DNA of 64,000 nucleotides from Manihot esculenta (lineage: Eukaryota > Streptophyta > Magnoliopsida > Malpighiales > Euphorbiaceae), in contig NC_035162.2 of the NCBI RefSeq assembly GCF_001659605.2, positions 11,675,248 to 11,739,247 on the forward strand, read 5' to 3'. Under the pieces are notes generated by a model that searched no databases, was not told the origin of the DNA, and was given only the letters and a program-made list of their open reading frames with translations. Both the position numbers and the translations under genes were made by a program. Within the stretch, counting starts at the first letter, position 1. Every line of letters starts with the position of its first letter. Positions 1 to 12,200 of the stretch are shown one piece after another.

Positions 1-280
1 TTTGAACAGGTGTATAAACTAGTGATTGATTTTCTTTAGTGAATAATAGTGGCCATTAAGTGTTTCTAATTGCTTTCTTATTTAGTCCATAACTATTAGT
101 TAAAAAATTTAAGTCACGTAAATTTACAGAATGCCCAGTTGGAAGGTGATAAACCAGATGAATAAACATACGCGGCCACCACCGTGGTTACTGGTTAATG
201 ATTGACAATTCAAATATAAAAAATCAATGCATGCACATAAGAGAGAGAAGAGGAAGAAGAAAAGCAAGGGGCATATATAG

Positions 281-451
281 ACAGGATGATCCAGGCAAAG
301 TTGAACAGAAGAGGACTACATGACATGTGGTGTGTGGTCGGAGTCATTTGTTTGCAACTCAAGTACCCACTGCCACTGCCTATTGTCATTATGAAGGGCA
401 ATGGTCCCTTCCTCTTTCTCATATCATTCAACTTTGCCAGGACTACACTCT
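281..451. repeat. Imperfect hairpin / inverted repeat, miRNA-precursor-like
   Basis: Bases 281-305 can pair with 427-451: 20 of 25 positions match, with an uninterrupted 12-bp core (294-305 with 427-438). A second helix pairs 307-315 with 410-419, with one bulged base. Between the helices is a strongly asymmetric internal loop (one base against seven), which is unusual for a plant microRNA. The arm sequence matches no conserved plant miRNA that I recognise. It could be a young MIRNA locus, the remnant of a foldback element, or chance. Confidence 0.35.
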
Positions 452-971
452 GGCTTTTCGCCTTCTCCTGCCCTACCCCCTCACCACCTTTTTAATTATA
501 CCTCCACTTCACACATACACGAACAGATGTCCTTTTTGGCTGCACTTCCTTTTAACCATTTTTGGCTTTTCTTCTGTATTCTCACATATCTCCTTGCTCA
601 CAATTATTTAAATTTAGATTTCGAGGCTGAAAGTGTGGGCCGAAATGATTTCTGCGGCGGCCGGAGTAGATGACCTGCCTGTTGCAGATTTGCCTGTCTC
701 TGACATGTTGTGGTCTCAGACTTCATGATATTGTTTTTCTCTCTCGCACTGGGTGTTTGTGAGAGTGAGATGATTCCAAATTATTGAATAAAATCTTTAT
801 TAAACTAAATAAATTCTGAAACCCCATTTAATTACTTAATTCCTTGGCATATAATAAGCCATCAATTAATATATGTAGTTTATTCTTGCTAAAAAAGAAA
901 CAAGTCCATTGTGCTATTTGCCATTTGATAGATATTTTTGTTTCATTTTAAAAGGGAAAATAATTAATTGA

Positions 972-1133
972 AGGCGTGACAGTCAATCCCTTGATGGAAA
1001 AGGGATCAAGCCTCTAACTACTCGTCAAGTAACTAAATTGGAAACTGACGAAATTTCACCTCTTATGGGTTATTCTTCTTATCTACCTCACCTATTTTCA
1101 TTTGATTATAGTCCTTGGAAAACCCTTTTTTAG
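972..1133 (+). pseudogene. Short decayed coding-like relic, origin unknown
   Basis: A 53-codon open stretch from 972 to a TAG at 1131-1133 has ordinary protein-like composition, unlike the AT-rich surroundings. Further coding-like pieces in shifted frames follow to about 1350 and are rich in Glu, Lys and Gln. There is no start codon and no motif I can name. A gag-like piece of an old retroelement is the most natural guess, but it is only a guess. Confidence 0.25.
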
Positions 1134-3248
1134 TTATTCTCCAAGGAAATAATTTCATTGACAATTAATATTCACAATTAACTAAGGGAGTCTTTGGCGA
1201 CCTTACTATCATGTTTACAAAAGGTCATTGAGCTACAAGAAATCAACATATACATGATAAAATAACAAGCTCAAGAGATACAGTGCATTTACCAAAAAAT
1301 CTCCAAAGGTTAAAAGAGAATCAAATAGACTTGCAAAATAAGGTTCATCAATTGTTAGGTTGTTTTTTTTTTTTTTCTGCATGAAAGTGGTTGGAGTCCA
1401 ATAACTATTCTTTTTTTTTTTTTTTTATTTTAAGTTTGTCGCTTGTCGATGATGATAGTTCAATGAACAAAGTATTGGAAGATGTTATTTAGATCGCTGA
1501 AGAACACAATTTGTTCACTTTTGTTGGTATTTTCTTCAATCTATGAATGACCCTTAATAATTTAGCACGACGCTTTTAGATCTTCTTTATATTTGTGATA
1601 CCAGTTTATTTAATGGAGATTAGAGTTGTATTCATTTTTATGGAATTTATAATTTTTTGGTGCTTTTTAAAAATCGATTGTGGCCTTTCTTCTCATTGTA
1701 TTTCAATATATATTTTAGAAATTTTAAACTTATTGTTGTTAGAATTTTTTTATGTAATAACTGTTTTACCTAAATTTAATTTTCTACTGAATCAAAATTC
1801 ATATCAAATTTTTTAATTTTCTAAAATTTGACAGTATATTTAGTTATTTTCAATCTAGGTGCTAGAGTCTTTTATGTATTACTCTTAGGCCATGGCTTTT
1901 TAATGATAAATCTTAACCTTCTCATAAAAAAAAAAACCAAAACCTAAACATAATTGGCCTGCCTTCATTTATTATTCAGAGATTTAAAAACCATTAGGAA
2001 AGAAACCGGGGGACATATACTCTATGACGTTTTGCTTGTGGACAACTCCAACACCAAAAAATTTTATAATAGAAATGTCATATATAATGATTTTATTATA
2101 ATAATTAATTATACTGTATTATATTTATTTTGTTTGGGTAAGGGAAAAACAGTAACAAAAAAAAATAAAGAAGTTAAAATAATTTTAATGTGATATTTTT
2201 CAAAGGAAAATAGAGAAGGAGAAGAAAATAAATTTTATTTTTTCTTGATTATTTTCTCTCTATTTTGGAGGAAAATAAAAAAAAGTATATTATAAACTTA
2301 TAACCAAACATAGGCTTAGATTTTATTATCATTATTATAAACTTATAACAGTAATTATAAATATAATAATTATATAGAATAATTTTTTTCATAATGCACC
2401 TTTACAAAAACTGTCATTTTTTTCCTATAAAATACATTATAAAGATTTGTTATATCATGTTTATAATTAAATACATAAAAAAAACTTAAATGTCATAAAA
2501 TTTTATGATAATAAAACTCTTCAATAAAAACCTAACTGTGTTTTTCTATCTTTCTTTCTCTTTTGAAATTTGATATAAAAAATAATTACTAATGTTCTCC
2601 GTAACTTGACATCGCCTCAAGACTGTAAATCATTGGCCACAGGCAGCTCATTGATTGGACTTGTACCCCTATTTTGTTATTGATTGATATGGAGATATAT
2701 AAATAATGCCAGAGTTCTCTTCTATTTTCAAGTCCTGAATCATCAACTGCCTGAGCCAGTTGGGGCCTCATAATTTTATTATCTCTGCTCCTGCTCCTGC
2801 TCCTGAAAGAATCCAACATTTCCTACCAACCACCTTATATATATTCTTCTTCTTAGCAATTCGATCGGATGATTAATATATAAACTATAAATAAGAAAGC
2901 AAATAAAACGATATAGTTTCGACGTGATAACAAAAAGCAAAGAAGCTTCCCATTCCCCTCCCAATCCTAATTATATATACAATGGGATCGCAACAATCCT
3001 TATATTGAATGGAACAAGAATTTCAAGCAGCTAGTTCCATGATGACTATGTACAATGATATGTATATATATGTATATCTTCTTGTGTATAAGACATAAAT
3101 GCACACGCATGCACATGCATATATATGCATGTGTGTTAAGCATACATGTATGTATGTGTGTGTGTGTAGAAATTCTATAGTTATTCCAAGCATAAAAAAA
3201 TCAAACACAAGGATCAACTCCAAAAACCTCTCAGATATTAATCAGTAG

Positions 3249-4440
3249 CTAGGAAATTTCATGCATGATAGAATCATCGTCAAGAAAGATTTCAGGCCAA
3301 TGGGAATAAGTTCCTCCACCAGAGCTAGAAGCAGCGCTGAAAGCATCCCCTGGATTGCTCATTGAAGTCTCTGGTAAAGTTGGAGGAATTGAAGAAGTAG
3401 GAGACGGAAGTACCCATAAAGAATCAGATGGGTCAATATTATTATTGTTATCTCCTTGGCTGACCATTGTAGTTAAAGTTGCAGCTTGCCCAATCTCACT
3501 ATTCAAAGATGGTTGATTGTTGAAAAGGACTTGTGGGTCAGACATTTGAGGTAATTGATTTGAATAGTGGAGTGGTTGAGAGGTAGCCAGTCCAAAGAAA
3601 TATGATGAGGCTGGATTCTCAAACTGTGATGAATTTAGGAATGGGGTTTCTTTGATAGCAGGAATTTGATTTAACAAATTGAGAATCTCCACGTCTGCAA
3701 TACCATTTTGGCCATAAGAGTTAGAGGCGATTGAATTTTCTGATTGGAGAAGATACTGCAAATATTGAAGCTTAGTTAATTGAACAGCTTCTGCCTGTAA
3801 TCTCATGGAATGATCGTCTAATAGACGATGGTTCATTAGGTCTTTTAGGTCCAATAAGGCCATAAGATGAGGCAAGCTCGCAAGTAGGTCAGTTCTTGGT
3901 TGGTGTGTCATAGGATCGAAACCCATCTGTATCAGCTTCTTCTTCAAATGGGTGTTCCAAAAATTCTTGATTTCATTATCTGTGCGGCCTGGGAGGTGAC
4001 TGGCAATAGCAGACCATCTGTAATTCAGGGAAAAAAATGTTAAATTACTGTGATAATCGAAACAGTTGATATTGATGGGAAAAAGAAGAGTGGGCTTACT
4101 TGTTTCCAAGAACGGAGTGAAGATTCAGAATTGTTTGCTCTTCTTCTTGAGAAAATTTTCCTCTCTTGATATCAGGCCTCAGGTAATTTGTCCACCTTAG
4201 CCTACAGCTCTTGCCACATCTGTTAAGACCTGAAATAAGAGCAACCAAGGAATTAATGAACACAAACACCAACTCAATGAAAGATCAGAGGTGTTATGAT
4301 TTGAAACCTGCAAGCTTTGGGAGAGCTCGCCAACTTCCATGGCCATGTTTTTGGATATAGTCAACAAGTTTTTGATCTTCTTCAGGGGTCCAGGGTCCTT
4401 TCTTGAGGCCACTCTCATCACAACCAGGAGACCTTCCCAT
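3249..4440 (-). CDS. R2R3-MYB transcription factor, MYB53/92/93-like (subgroup 24)
   Basis: Nuclear DNA-binding transcription factor. There are three exons on the minus strand: 4440-4308 (133 nt), 4229-4100 (130 nt) and 4017-3249 (769 nt), giving 343 residues. The 133/130-nt exons are the classic R2R3-MYB layout, and both introns have GT-AG ends. The R2 repeat (about residues 14-63) has its three spaced tryptophans; R3 (about 67-116) has the usual Phe-Trp-Trp pattern followed by [19 protein letters not shown]. The segment after it ([12 protein letters not shown]) and the leucine-rich stretch behind it are typical of Arabidopsis MYB53, MYB92 and MYB93. In Arabidopsis these act in root endodermis and suberin regulation and, for MYB93, in lateral-root development. 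The C-terminal half is Ser/Asn/Gln-rich. One oddity: the near-invariant N-terminus MGRSPCCD reads MGRSPGCD here. Orthology within the subgroup is inferred, not proven. Confidence 0.9.
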
Positions 4441-6306
4441 CTTTACTTTCCTCTATAATGCGCTGTTTTCTCTTAATTTGTTTTGCTTCCCTCTTCTCCA
4501 AGCAGAATGATTCCTTCCGATTTATACACGGACTTAATTCAAACAAAATAAAATATGAAATGGTTGTTTTGGTTGACTGTAAGGATTTTGGACAGATCTT
4601 CCCATCTACCCCGAATTTAGATTGTAATATCACATGTATTTTTGAATATGCACAGAAATGTGATTTTATGTGACTTTAAAAGATCATAAATTAGTCAAAC
4701 TATGCGTAAATTTATTATCAAAATTACTTCATGAATTAAAAAAATCTTAAATGGGATAAAGATTGTCAATATATAATCTCATATATATTTTATATCATAA
4801 GACAAACAGAGTTAATTTTTTTATATTCTAACATTTTTTATAAAAGCAATGTGAATTATTAAAATTTTTCAATTCATCCCACTTTATAAAACAAGACATA
4901 ATAAATATGCTACCACTACTAATTATATATATATATAAATATTATTCGCTTATCATGTTATATAAATTAATATGTAAGATTGAATAGGTGGTAGTTTTTT
5001 TTTTTTTTTTCCTTTAATCAAAGGTGGTAGTTAATAATTTATTCAACTAATAAGGGCTAAAACAAGGAATCAGGAATCAGATAATATAAAACGTGGAAGG
5101 TCGCAATTGGTCAAAGCAACGCACATTCCATGCACGCAAGTGAGGGTCATTCGTCACTATTTGCATGGCTTCAAATTTGATTTCATAAATAACCTAATAA
5201 GGAATCCAAATTAAAATTATGGATTATTATTTATTTCCGCTTATCAGTCACTAAATGGGTTAATAAGGAGAATTTTTTGATAATCAGATTTTGATATAAT
5301 AATTTTTTGATACAGTTTCCATATACTGCGGAATTATGTGAATACGATTTATTAGAGCTTGAAGGTAAAGTGCAGCTAATTAGAGAGAAGATAATATCGA
5401 TTTTATCGTAAAGGGAATTTATACATTAAATTAACTTTTAAATAAAATAAATTATACAGTATAAAAAGAACTGTATATATAAATAATTACTATGTAAATG
5501 ATATATTTTTAATCATTAAACAAAATTTGACCAACCACAATAGGAAAATGGGTTACCCTTTACATAATTGCTCTCTATTTTTAATTAAGCCGGACAATGG
5601 TGGCCAGCTGATGAACCTTATATAGCGAATGGCTTAAACTACAGTGTTGAAATATGTGGAAAAATTATGCTTCTCTTAGGAAGCAACCTCCTTTCCAACC
5701 TAAAACCAATACCTAATTTGTCAACTTAATCCAGTGTCAACATCAACTTCCACCAGCCAGAGTGAGAACATTATCTCAATTACTAAATAAAATCTTCTAT
5801 ATTCTTCCGATTAACTAATTACAAACTGTAAAATCCCATTTTGCCACCTCATATTAGTTAGTAAACGGATCATAAAAAAAAAAAAGAAAGACAAGAGTTT
5901 GATCCTTGAACCAAGTTTCCTTGTCGGCCGACCATGTCTATTTTTGAACAGAGGGGGATGTGATGTCAGATGATGGAACCTTCTGTTTCCAAATTCAAGA
6001 GTCAGCTAAACAACTGATTTTGCTTGCTTAAATGGGTTTCTAACCAATACCTGAAAAAGCCATCTACTTCATTGGCCGCCATGGCCACGTATATGTCTCT
6101 CTATCTCCATGCACAACTTCACATATCTCATAGAAAAATCTCTTGCCTGTGTCAGGGGATCATTTTCCCACATTAGTTTGTATTTTTTTTTTTTCAAAAA
6201 ATAGAAAATATTACATTATGTAGAAAGAACCAGTCTACACTAGAACAGACATACAATAGACACTAGGGTGACATATATAAACTAAAGCAAAATCCAAGCC
6301 TAGTAA
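4441..6306. other. Intergenic; presumed upstream region of the MYB gene
   Basis: AT-rich DNA upstream of the minus-strand MYB start. It contains poly-T and TA-rich runs (about 4926-5010) and a GC-richer part at 5900-6180. I see no supported coding frame and no clear mobile-element end. The A/T-rich part at 6180-6300 could be the 3' untranslated region of the possible exon at 6307-6428. Confidence 0.5.
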
Positions 6307-6428
6307 TCAACACTTGACCCGGATCCGATTTGGTGGGGAAGCCCTACTTGTGAAGATCTCTTCCTCTGAACTATCGGCTGCCAGGAGAAGATAACATGGT
6401 TGATTCACTGATTCTCCATCAACAGAAG
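6307..6428 (-). other. Possible orphan C-terminal exon of an unrecognised gene
   Basis: On the minus strand a clean acceptor (TTTTTAG) at 6435-6429 is followed by 2 nt plus 39 open codons ending in TGA at 6309-6307. The translation is well mixed and protein-like (it includes CYLLLAADSSEEEIF and ends in RIRVKC). The frame can be joined across a GT-AG intron to a short upstream piece ending at a CAG|GTAATA donor near 6610, but that piece would be only about 15 nt. No start codon and no other exons were found before the divergent gene at 7933. It could be a gene relic, a captured fragment or chance. Function unknown. Confidence 0.3.
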
Positions 6429-7932
6429 CTAAAAAGCCATAACAAACATATGGAAGCTTAAAGGAGGTGACATGGAACCCAGGCAGAAGCAGAAAACAGT
6501 AACCTTGTATTCAGGATTAAATTATTTGTTAAGGAAGGTAGCTTCTAGGTTAAGCTTGTCTCACACTCTCAACTTGTAGAGAAGATAAAAGTGGGGACCG
6601 TTATTACCTGATCCTTCAGTAACTTGTGTTTAGCAATTCTCGTTGGTTACCTAATCAAGACTATAAAAGCTTAAATCAATTGCAAGAAAAACCTTGGTTT
6701 TTTCTAATTAAAAAAAAAAAAAAACAACTTAGGTTGACTTTAATTTTGCCTCAAGATATAACCAGTTTCAATTCTTTCTAATCATAATATCATCAGATAG
6801 GCAGGATCTTGCTGCAACTAATTGATTTCAGGAAATTTTTTTTATTTTTTGTGGGTATGAGCTTATAAATCCGCACATATTTGCAAGTGAAATGAAGAGA
6901 TATGACTGAAAATTCTATTAATTTTGCTCGATGTTCCGTAGAAAAAGAAAAAAAAAAAAGAGTAAAATAGAGGATAAATTGTGAGTTTCAGATTAGAACC
7001 AAATAAATAAATTCAAGGAGGAACACAAAATTTTTCATTTATTTAAATTCAAGTTCTCCATTTATTTATTTGTTGTTTTTAAATCGGAGCAAAATTTTTC
7101 TCAGTGATCCTTCTCTTTTGATGAATCTTCAGTTTCGTACGTTTGTGCAATTTCTTGGCAATGATATTTCAAATTCAACGTTTATTATATCGACATGATG
7201 CACAGTGGATTTGCATATTGCGGGAAAAATTAAAGGAAAAAAAAAAAAAAACGATCCTCTTGCTCTGCTAATCTGGATGCAGTATAAAATAACAAAAAGA
7301 GACCAACTCAAATCCTTACTCCATCATTAGCATTAACTCTCTTAAAAAATAGTACTTATTTTCAAGTTACATAATATAATTTTCAAATTACACAAGAATA
7401 ATATTTTGAATTATCATAAAACAATATTAGAAATATTTTTAATATTCAAACATTTGTTTAAATATATATATTTTTTATTTTTTTAAAATTATTTGTTTGA
7501 CACTCAATATCCTAAATAATTTCTGTTTCTCGGAGCCCTAAATAATTCTATGAAATAGCAGTAGTATATTAAGAATTAAAAAGTAATAAAATGGATAAAG
7601 AGTTGTAAAAAAAAAATAATATCAGTACATTTTATTTTCTCCAAGACAGTTATAAAACCGACAGGTAACCAATGAAAAATTTGGAGTTATTTAAAGGATT
7701 AAATTTCAATCCAAACTATTTTTAAAAAATGCAATAAAGTAAAAAACCCATTAAGGGCACTTAAAATTTAATGCTGTTGGCGGTCGCATTTAGAGCACCT
7801 CAACTACTTTCCTCGATTTCCCTCAAAACCCAGAACTCCATTCTATGCCCATATCCAAAAGCCATTGATATTCTAATGCTAATAAATTACTATAATAATA
7901 GTCTTTTCTGAATCCCTACAATATACCCATAT
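6429..7932. other. Intergenic; upstream region of the DTM1-like gene
   Basis: AT-rich DNA with several A and T homopolymers (for example 6709-6724 and 7238-7251). Apart from possible fragments belonging with the candidate exon at 6307-6428, no coding frame is supported. The proximal promoter of the plus-strand gene at 7933 must lie here. I see no convincing TATA box at a standard distance. Confidence 0.45.
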
Positions 7933-8352
7933 ATGGCGAATAGTGATGCAGCTCTGAGGATCTCACTCATCTGGTTGGCTGCAATTATGGTGGTGGTAGG
8001 AATATGGACGCAATCTTTGAAGAAAGTGATGGTAACCTATGTAGTGGGTATGCTTGGGATTGCTGGGTTGTTCTTGCCTGACTGGGATTTTTTTGATAGA
8101 GATTACTCGCGGTGGTGCTACCCTATTACTGAAGAAGAGAAGACAGCTCTTGCTCAAAGATCTGGGTTCAGGTTGGTTTTGCTGCAATTTTTTATTTATT
8201 TTATTCTGGTTATTCTTCAAAAATTGGATTTGTACTGAAATTTCAAATTTTAATGTGTGCACAGGAGTAGGATTTCTCCTCTCAGATGGATAGTTTACGC
8301 CGCTGTTTATGGGTATGCTTTGTGTAAGTGGTGGATATACGTATCAAATTAA
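7933..8352 (+). CDS. SPC12/DTM1-like small ER membrane protein (signal peptidase complex-like)
   Basis: Two exons, 7933-8171 and 8265-8352, joined across a GT-AG intron within an Arg codon, encode 108 residues. Hydrophobic segments lie at about residues 10-26, 33-49 and 86-106. The middle has the distinctive LPDWDFFDRDYSRW, and the C-terminus ends with a KWWIYVS-type membrane segment. These features match, from memory, the plant signal-peptidase-complex-like family that includes rice DEFECTIVE TAPETUM AND MEIOCYTES 1, an ER membrane protein needed for tapetum development and early meiosis. Whether this protein joins the signal peptidase complex cannot be seen from sequence. The start is the first ATG of the frame. 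The gene runs toward the TMEM135-like gene on the other strand. Confidence 0.7.
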
Positions 8353-9219
8353 CATCTACATTTATAAATACTTGCAACGCTTCTTTGTGATTAGCTTTGC
8401 CTTCGTGCTTTTCTCTATAAGGAATTGTTTTTTCAGATTCAAATGTTGAAGTTATTGATCATTCGTATGGTTGCCGATTTGTGAAGTGCAAAATATAATT
8501 ATGATCAAATGTTGCTGTTTTATCATCACTACGCAACTCATTGTTTCTCTTTTGTGGAATGAAATTGTTCGTTCAAATCGTAAACATGCTTAGACTTCCA
8601 CCATGCGGTTAGCAGTCCGAACCGACCGGGTAAAAAATGAGGGACATGGTCAACGGTTCCCTGAAATGAGATTTAAGTTGGTTGGGAAATCCAACTTGTG
8701 GTTTTTATGGTAATCGAAGAGAGACCAGGAGAAAGGAGGCAGTGAGAAAGATGAAATTATATATATATATAGAGAGAGAGAGAGGGGGGGGGGGGGGGGG
8801 GGGGCGGCACAGGGATGAGATAAGCAGAGAGATGAGAAGCAAGAGATGGAAGAAGAATTTAAAAATTATAAAATGTCTCCTCTCGTTATACTAGTAAGTT
8901 AACAAATTTAAACAAACAAAATATGATATTTAAAATTAGTCGAAAATATTTAATTACAGTTTAAAATAAAGTATAGAATTTAAATATTTATTTTTATATG
9001 AATCAAACTAGTAATCGTTCCAAAAAAAAAACTAGTAAAAATTATATAAAAAAGATAAAACTATATACTCGATAACTATAAACTTTTTGGCAAAAATTAA
9101 ATTGGGAAACTGTAAGCCTGTGATAAATTCAAAAAGGAGTTTTAAGAATAACTGAATTTTTGGGGAGAAAAGAGTACTGAAAATTAGTGCACTTGGAGCA
9201 TTTTATGATTTTCCTTCAA
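8353..9219. other. Intergenic between convergent genes; compound microsatellite
   Basis: Spacer between two convergently transcribed genes. It carries a compound simple repeat at about 8758-8804: alternating AT, then AG, then an uninterrupted run of 21 G (8784-8804). No coding frame is supported. The last 100-200 bases probably hold the 3' untranslated region of the minus-strand gene that ends at 9220. Confidence 0.6.
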
Positions 9220-12200
9220 TCAAGGAGCCCATGGATTTGCTTTTCGACTCTCTTTGCGTCGGGGCGTTTCATCTGGGAGAGGAGGTACGCCGAACACCCA
9301 ATCAAGAACAATAAGGTACTTGGACCGGAACATTTCCCTTTCCTGTGAGTAGCAGTGCATTATTATAGCAGTTGAGATACTGAACATCACCACATCAGCT
9401 CTCTTCAGATTCTTTGACTGCGGCAAATATCCAACATCCTTCGTACATGTGAAGAAGCTATCAATTGCTCGTGCAAGGCAGTAGAGTGATATCTCAATCC
9501 GTCGGCTTTTTTTCTCTATTGCCAGGGCTAGGCCAGTGGGAAACTGAACAAGAAACGAGTCGTATTCAAAACATAAATCATTTGTGTTTCTCTCTACTTG
9601 AGTGAACAGTTGAAGTTCCTTACCGTCCCCATTGCCACCATTGGAATGTTACATCTCCTGAAGATTCTAAAGAGTACGCATGTCCACATCCTAATGACCA
9701 ACAAAAGGAATTTTTACTATGCCAAGTCATTGAACGTGGAAATCTGGGAAGACAACGAATAATTGTTTTATATAAGAATTTTCATTTCTCTGCTTTCATA
9801 ATGCCTTTAAAAGAAAAATAGTTTTCTAGTCAAATAGCATATAAACTGCCAGATTAAAGGCAACGCAGCCTAGTTCTGAAAATCACGATGAGATATACAC
9901 CAGATTGACTTCATTAGTGGCTTCTCTTTGCATCAAGTAGGTAAATTTGTGTTAATACACCCTAAAATTGCTCACAGCATATACAGCCTAATACCTAAAA
10001 AATTCTCCCAGACAAGGGAAACATATGGGTAAAGATATGACAAATAGACCTTTTAGAAATGAACATCACTGGTTTCTTGGCAACAAGTAGTATACCAAAA
10101 GAAATAAGCACTAACCACGCAGACGAGCAATACGTAGACAGAAACAAACTTGATCTTGCAATACCAACAAGACCCTTAGCTAGTATGCTGCAAGGACTGC
10201 ACAAGATAAAAAAAAAATACATCAGAGAATCATAGCAGTAAAATCCATGAGTGTGCGATATGCAACAATAACTCCTTAACAAGAAAACTTATATTCACAT
10301 CATTTCAACAGAAGATCCAATCATTAACCACAGCAGGCGGACATAGTTATCATAAAACTGTGCAAATAATAGGGCCAATGTTACTCATTTTCGATCAAAT
10401 TCCTGGCATGCTGAATAGTGAGAAACAATGGAAAGGGATGAAACAGGTGCATAGTCAGAAATGAGTTTTTCAGCCCAGCCAAATACCTCCTGTTTATACA
10501 TGCTAAAACTGACTGCTAATAAAAGCATGCTAAAAATTTTAAAAATTCAGGTTCAGTTAACTGTTCTGAAAAAAACCTGCGCACTTAATACCTTCTTGCA
10601 TAACCATTCACCCACAACATCGTAACTTGGCAGATGGTCTCACAGAAAAACGAGAATCAGTTATTCTCTCATATGATGAAAAGATACAACCATCTAATAT
10701 CTATACAAAGCAGCTGGAGCTAACAAACTAAGCAGATTGCAACAGAAGCTAAACTAACTAAAACAGAAACAGAGAAAATAAATTAATTAATTCTCTGTAC
10801 AACCACCCCCCCCCCCCCCCAAAAGTTGGATCTGGAAGTAACAAATTCACAAAAGAACTTGGAAGTCAATTGAGAATGGGCAGGACTACGTAATAACTTT
10901 GTAAACACATCTGCAAGCTGAGAAGAAGAGGCAACATGTGATGGTGAAATAAACCCCTTCTGAAGTTGATCATGCACGATATAACAATCACTGTCAATAT
11001 GTTTTCTACATTCATGGAAGACAGAATCGCCATGTGAAGCACACTTTTATTGCAATACAAAGAAATGGGCAGGTTGATCATCGCCATGTGGAGCCTCCAT
11101 GTTGAATTGTATTAAATCAATTCATTCTTTAATGTTGTTTGATCTTGTAATTGAGGCAGTTGTTAGAGCCCTTTTTTGTAACTTTTACCTTCTGTCTTGT
11201 AATAGTCACTTGCTATTCTCGTGGCTTGCTCTTGAATGTAAAAGGAAGCTCTGAAGCTTCCAGACACTATGTAACGTTATAATTTCAGAAATAAAATTTT
11301 ACGAAATGTTTTCTTCTCTCTCGGTTCGAACATGGTATAAGAGGTAGGATTTGGCTCACGGCAGTGCGTCGTTTCTTGCATGCGAGTGAATCTGAAAGCT
11401 CTCAAGAGATCTGACGATGACGGAACGAGGCAACAGTAGTAAGGAGCATATATCAACAGCGGTGCCGAAAAAGAGATAGACCGTGATTCAAAGAATGGGA
11501 GATCCTCTGAGCTTACAGCCCTCTGATCATCCAAGTATGGCTTTGGTCTCTGCACTTCTCATAGGAACTAACTTTCGATTCATAGGAACTAACTTTCAAT
11601 CTTGGAATAAGGTCGTTAAAATAGCCTAGGTGCCAAGATGAAGTTTGGGTTTGTCGAGAAAACAATTTCAACACCTAGTAAGGACTCTGGAGGTTACGAA
11701 CAGTGGAAAAAGATGTGACTTCATTATCACATCTTGGATTCTTAACTCCATCTCAAAAGAACTGGTGGATGGATTCATCTATACTACCTCTGTGAGAAAC
11801 TTCTAGTCAGAGATCTGTGAAAGATTTGGAGAATGCAAAACAGATCTGGAGAATGCAACAGGTCTATGATACATGTGACTCGTGGTTGTCGAAGCCGGTC
11901 AAAAATAACCTTTTTGGTTATCAACAATTTACAACTGCAGATAGTGATGAAGGATCGAATCCACACAGAATTGATTACCTATTTATTTTTCTCAATCAAG
12001 ACCAAGAGAACTAAGTGAAAACACAATTGAAAGCAAGTAATTGAAAGCTGAATGAAAGTATAGTGCAATAAAAGTAAAAAGGGGGGTTTTGAGATGATTT
12101 GACTAACAACTATTGAAGACAATTAAAACAACAAGTAATTAAAATAAAAGAGGAAATCAATATGAGAAAGATCTAGTTGAAAATATGGATCCACTTTGGT

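Larger units (their letters stand above)
1..3248. other. AT-rich intergenic DNA, no supported gene
   Basis: No open frame here shows family similarity or codon-like composition over a useful length. It contains poly-T tracts near 1363 and 1411, long AT-rich stretches between 1600 and 2600, an inverted repeat at 281-451 and a short coding-like relic at 972-1133, listed separately. The last 250 bases hold alternating TG/TA runs (about 3060-3170) and probably include the 3' untranslated region of the MYB gene. Confidence 0.6.

Noticed and set aside
210..673. Overlapping short open frames on both strands
   Set aside because: No domain, no splice structure and mutually overlapping; the inverted repeat explains the unusual sequence better.
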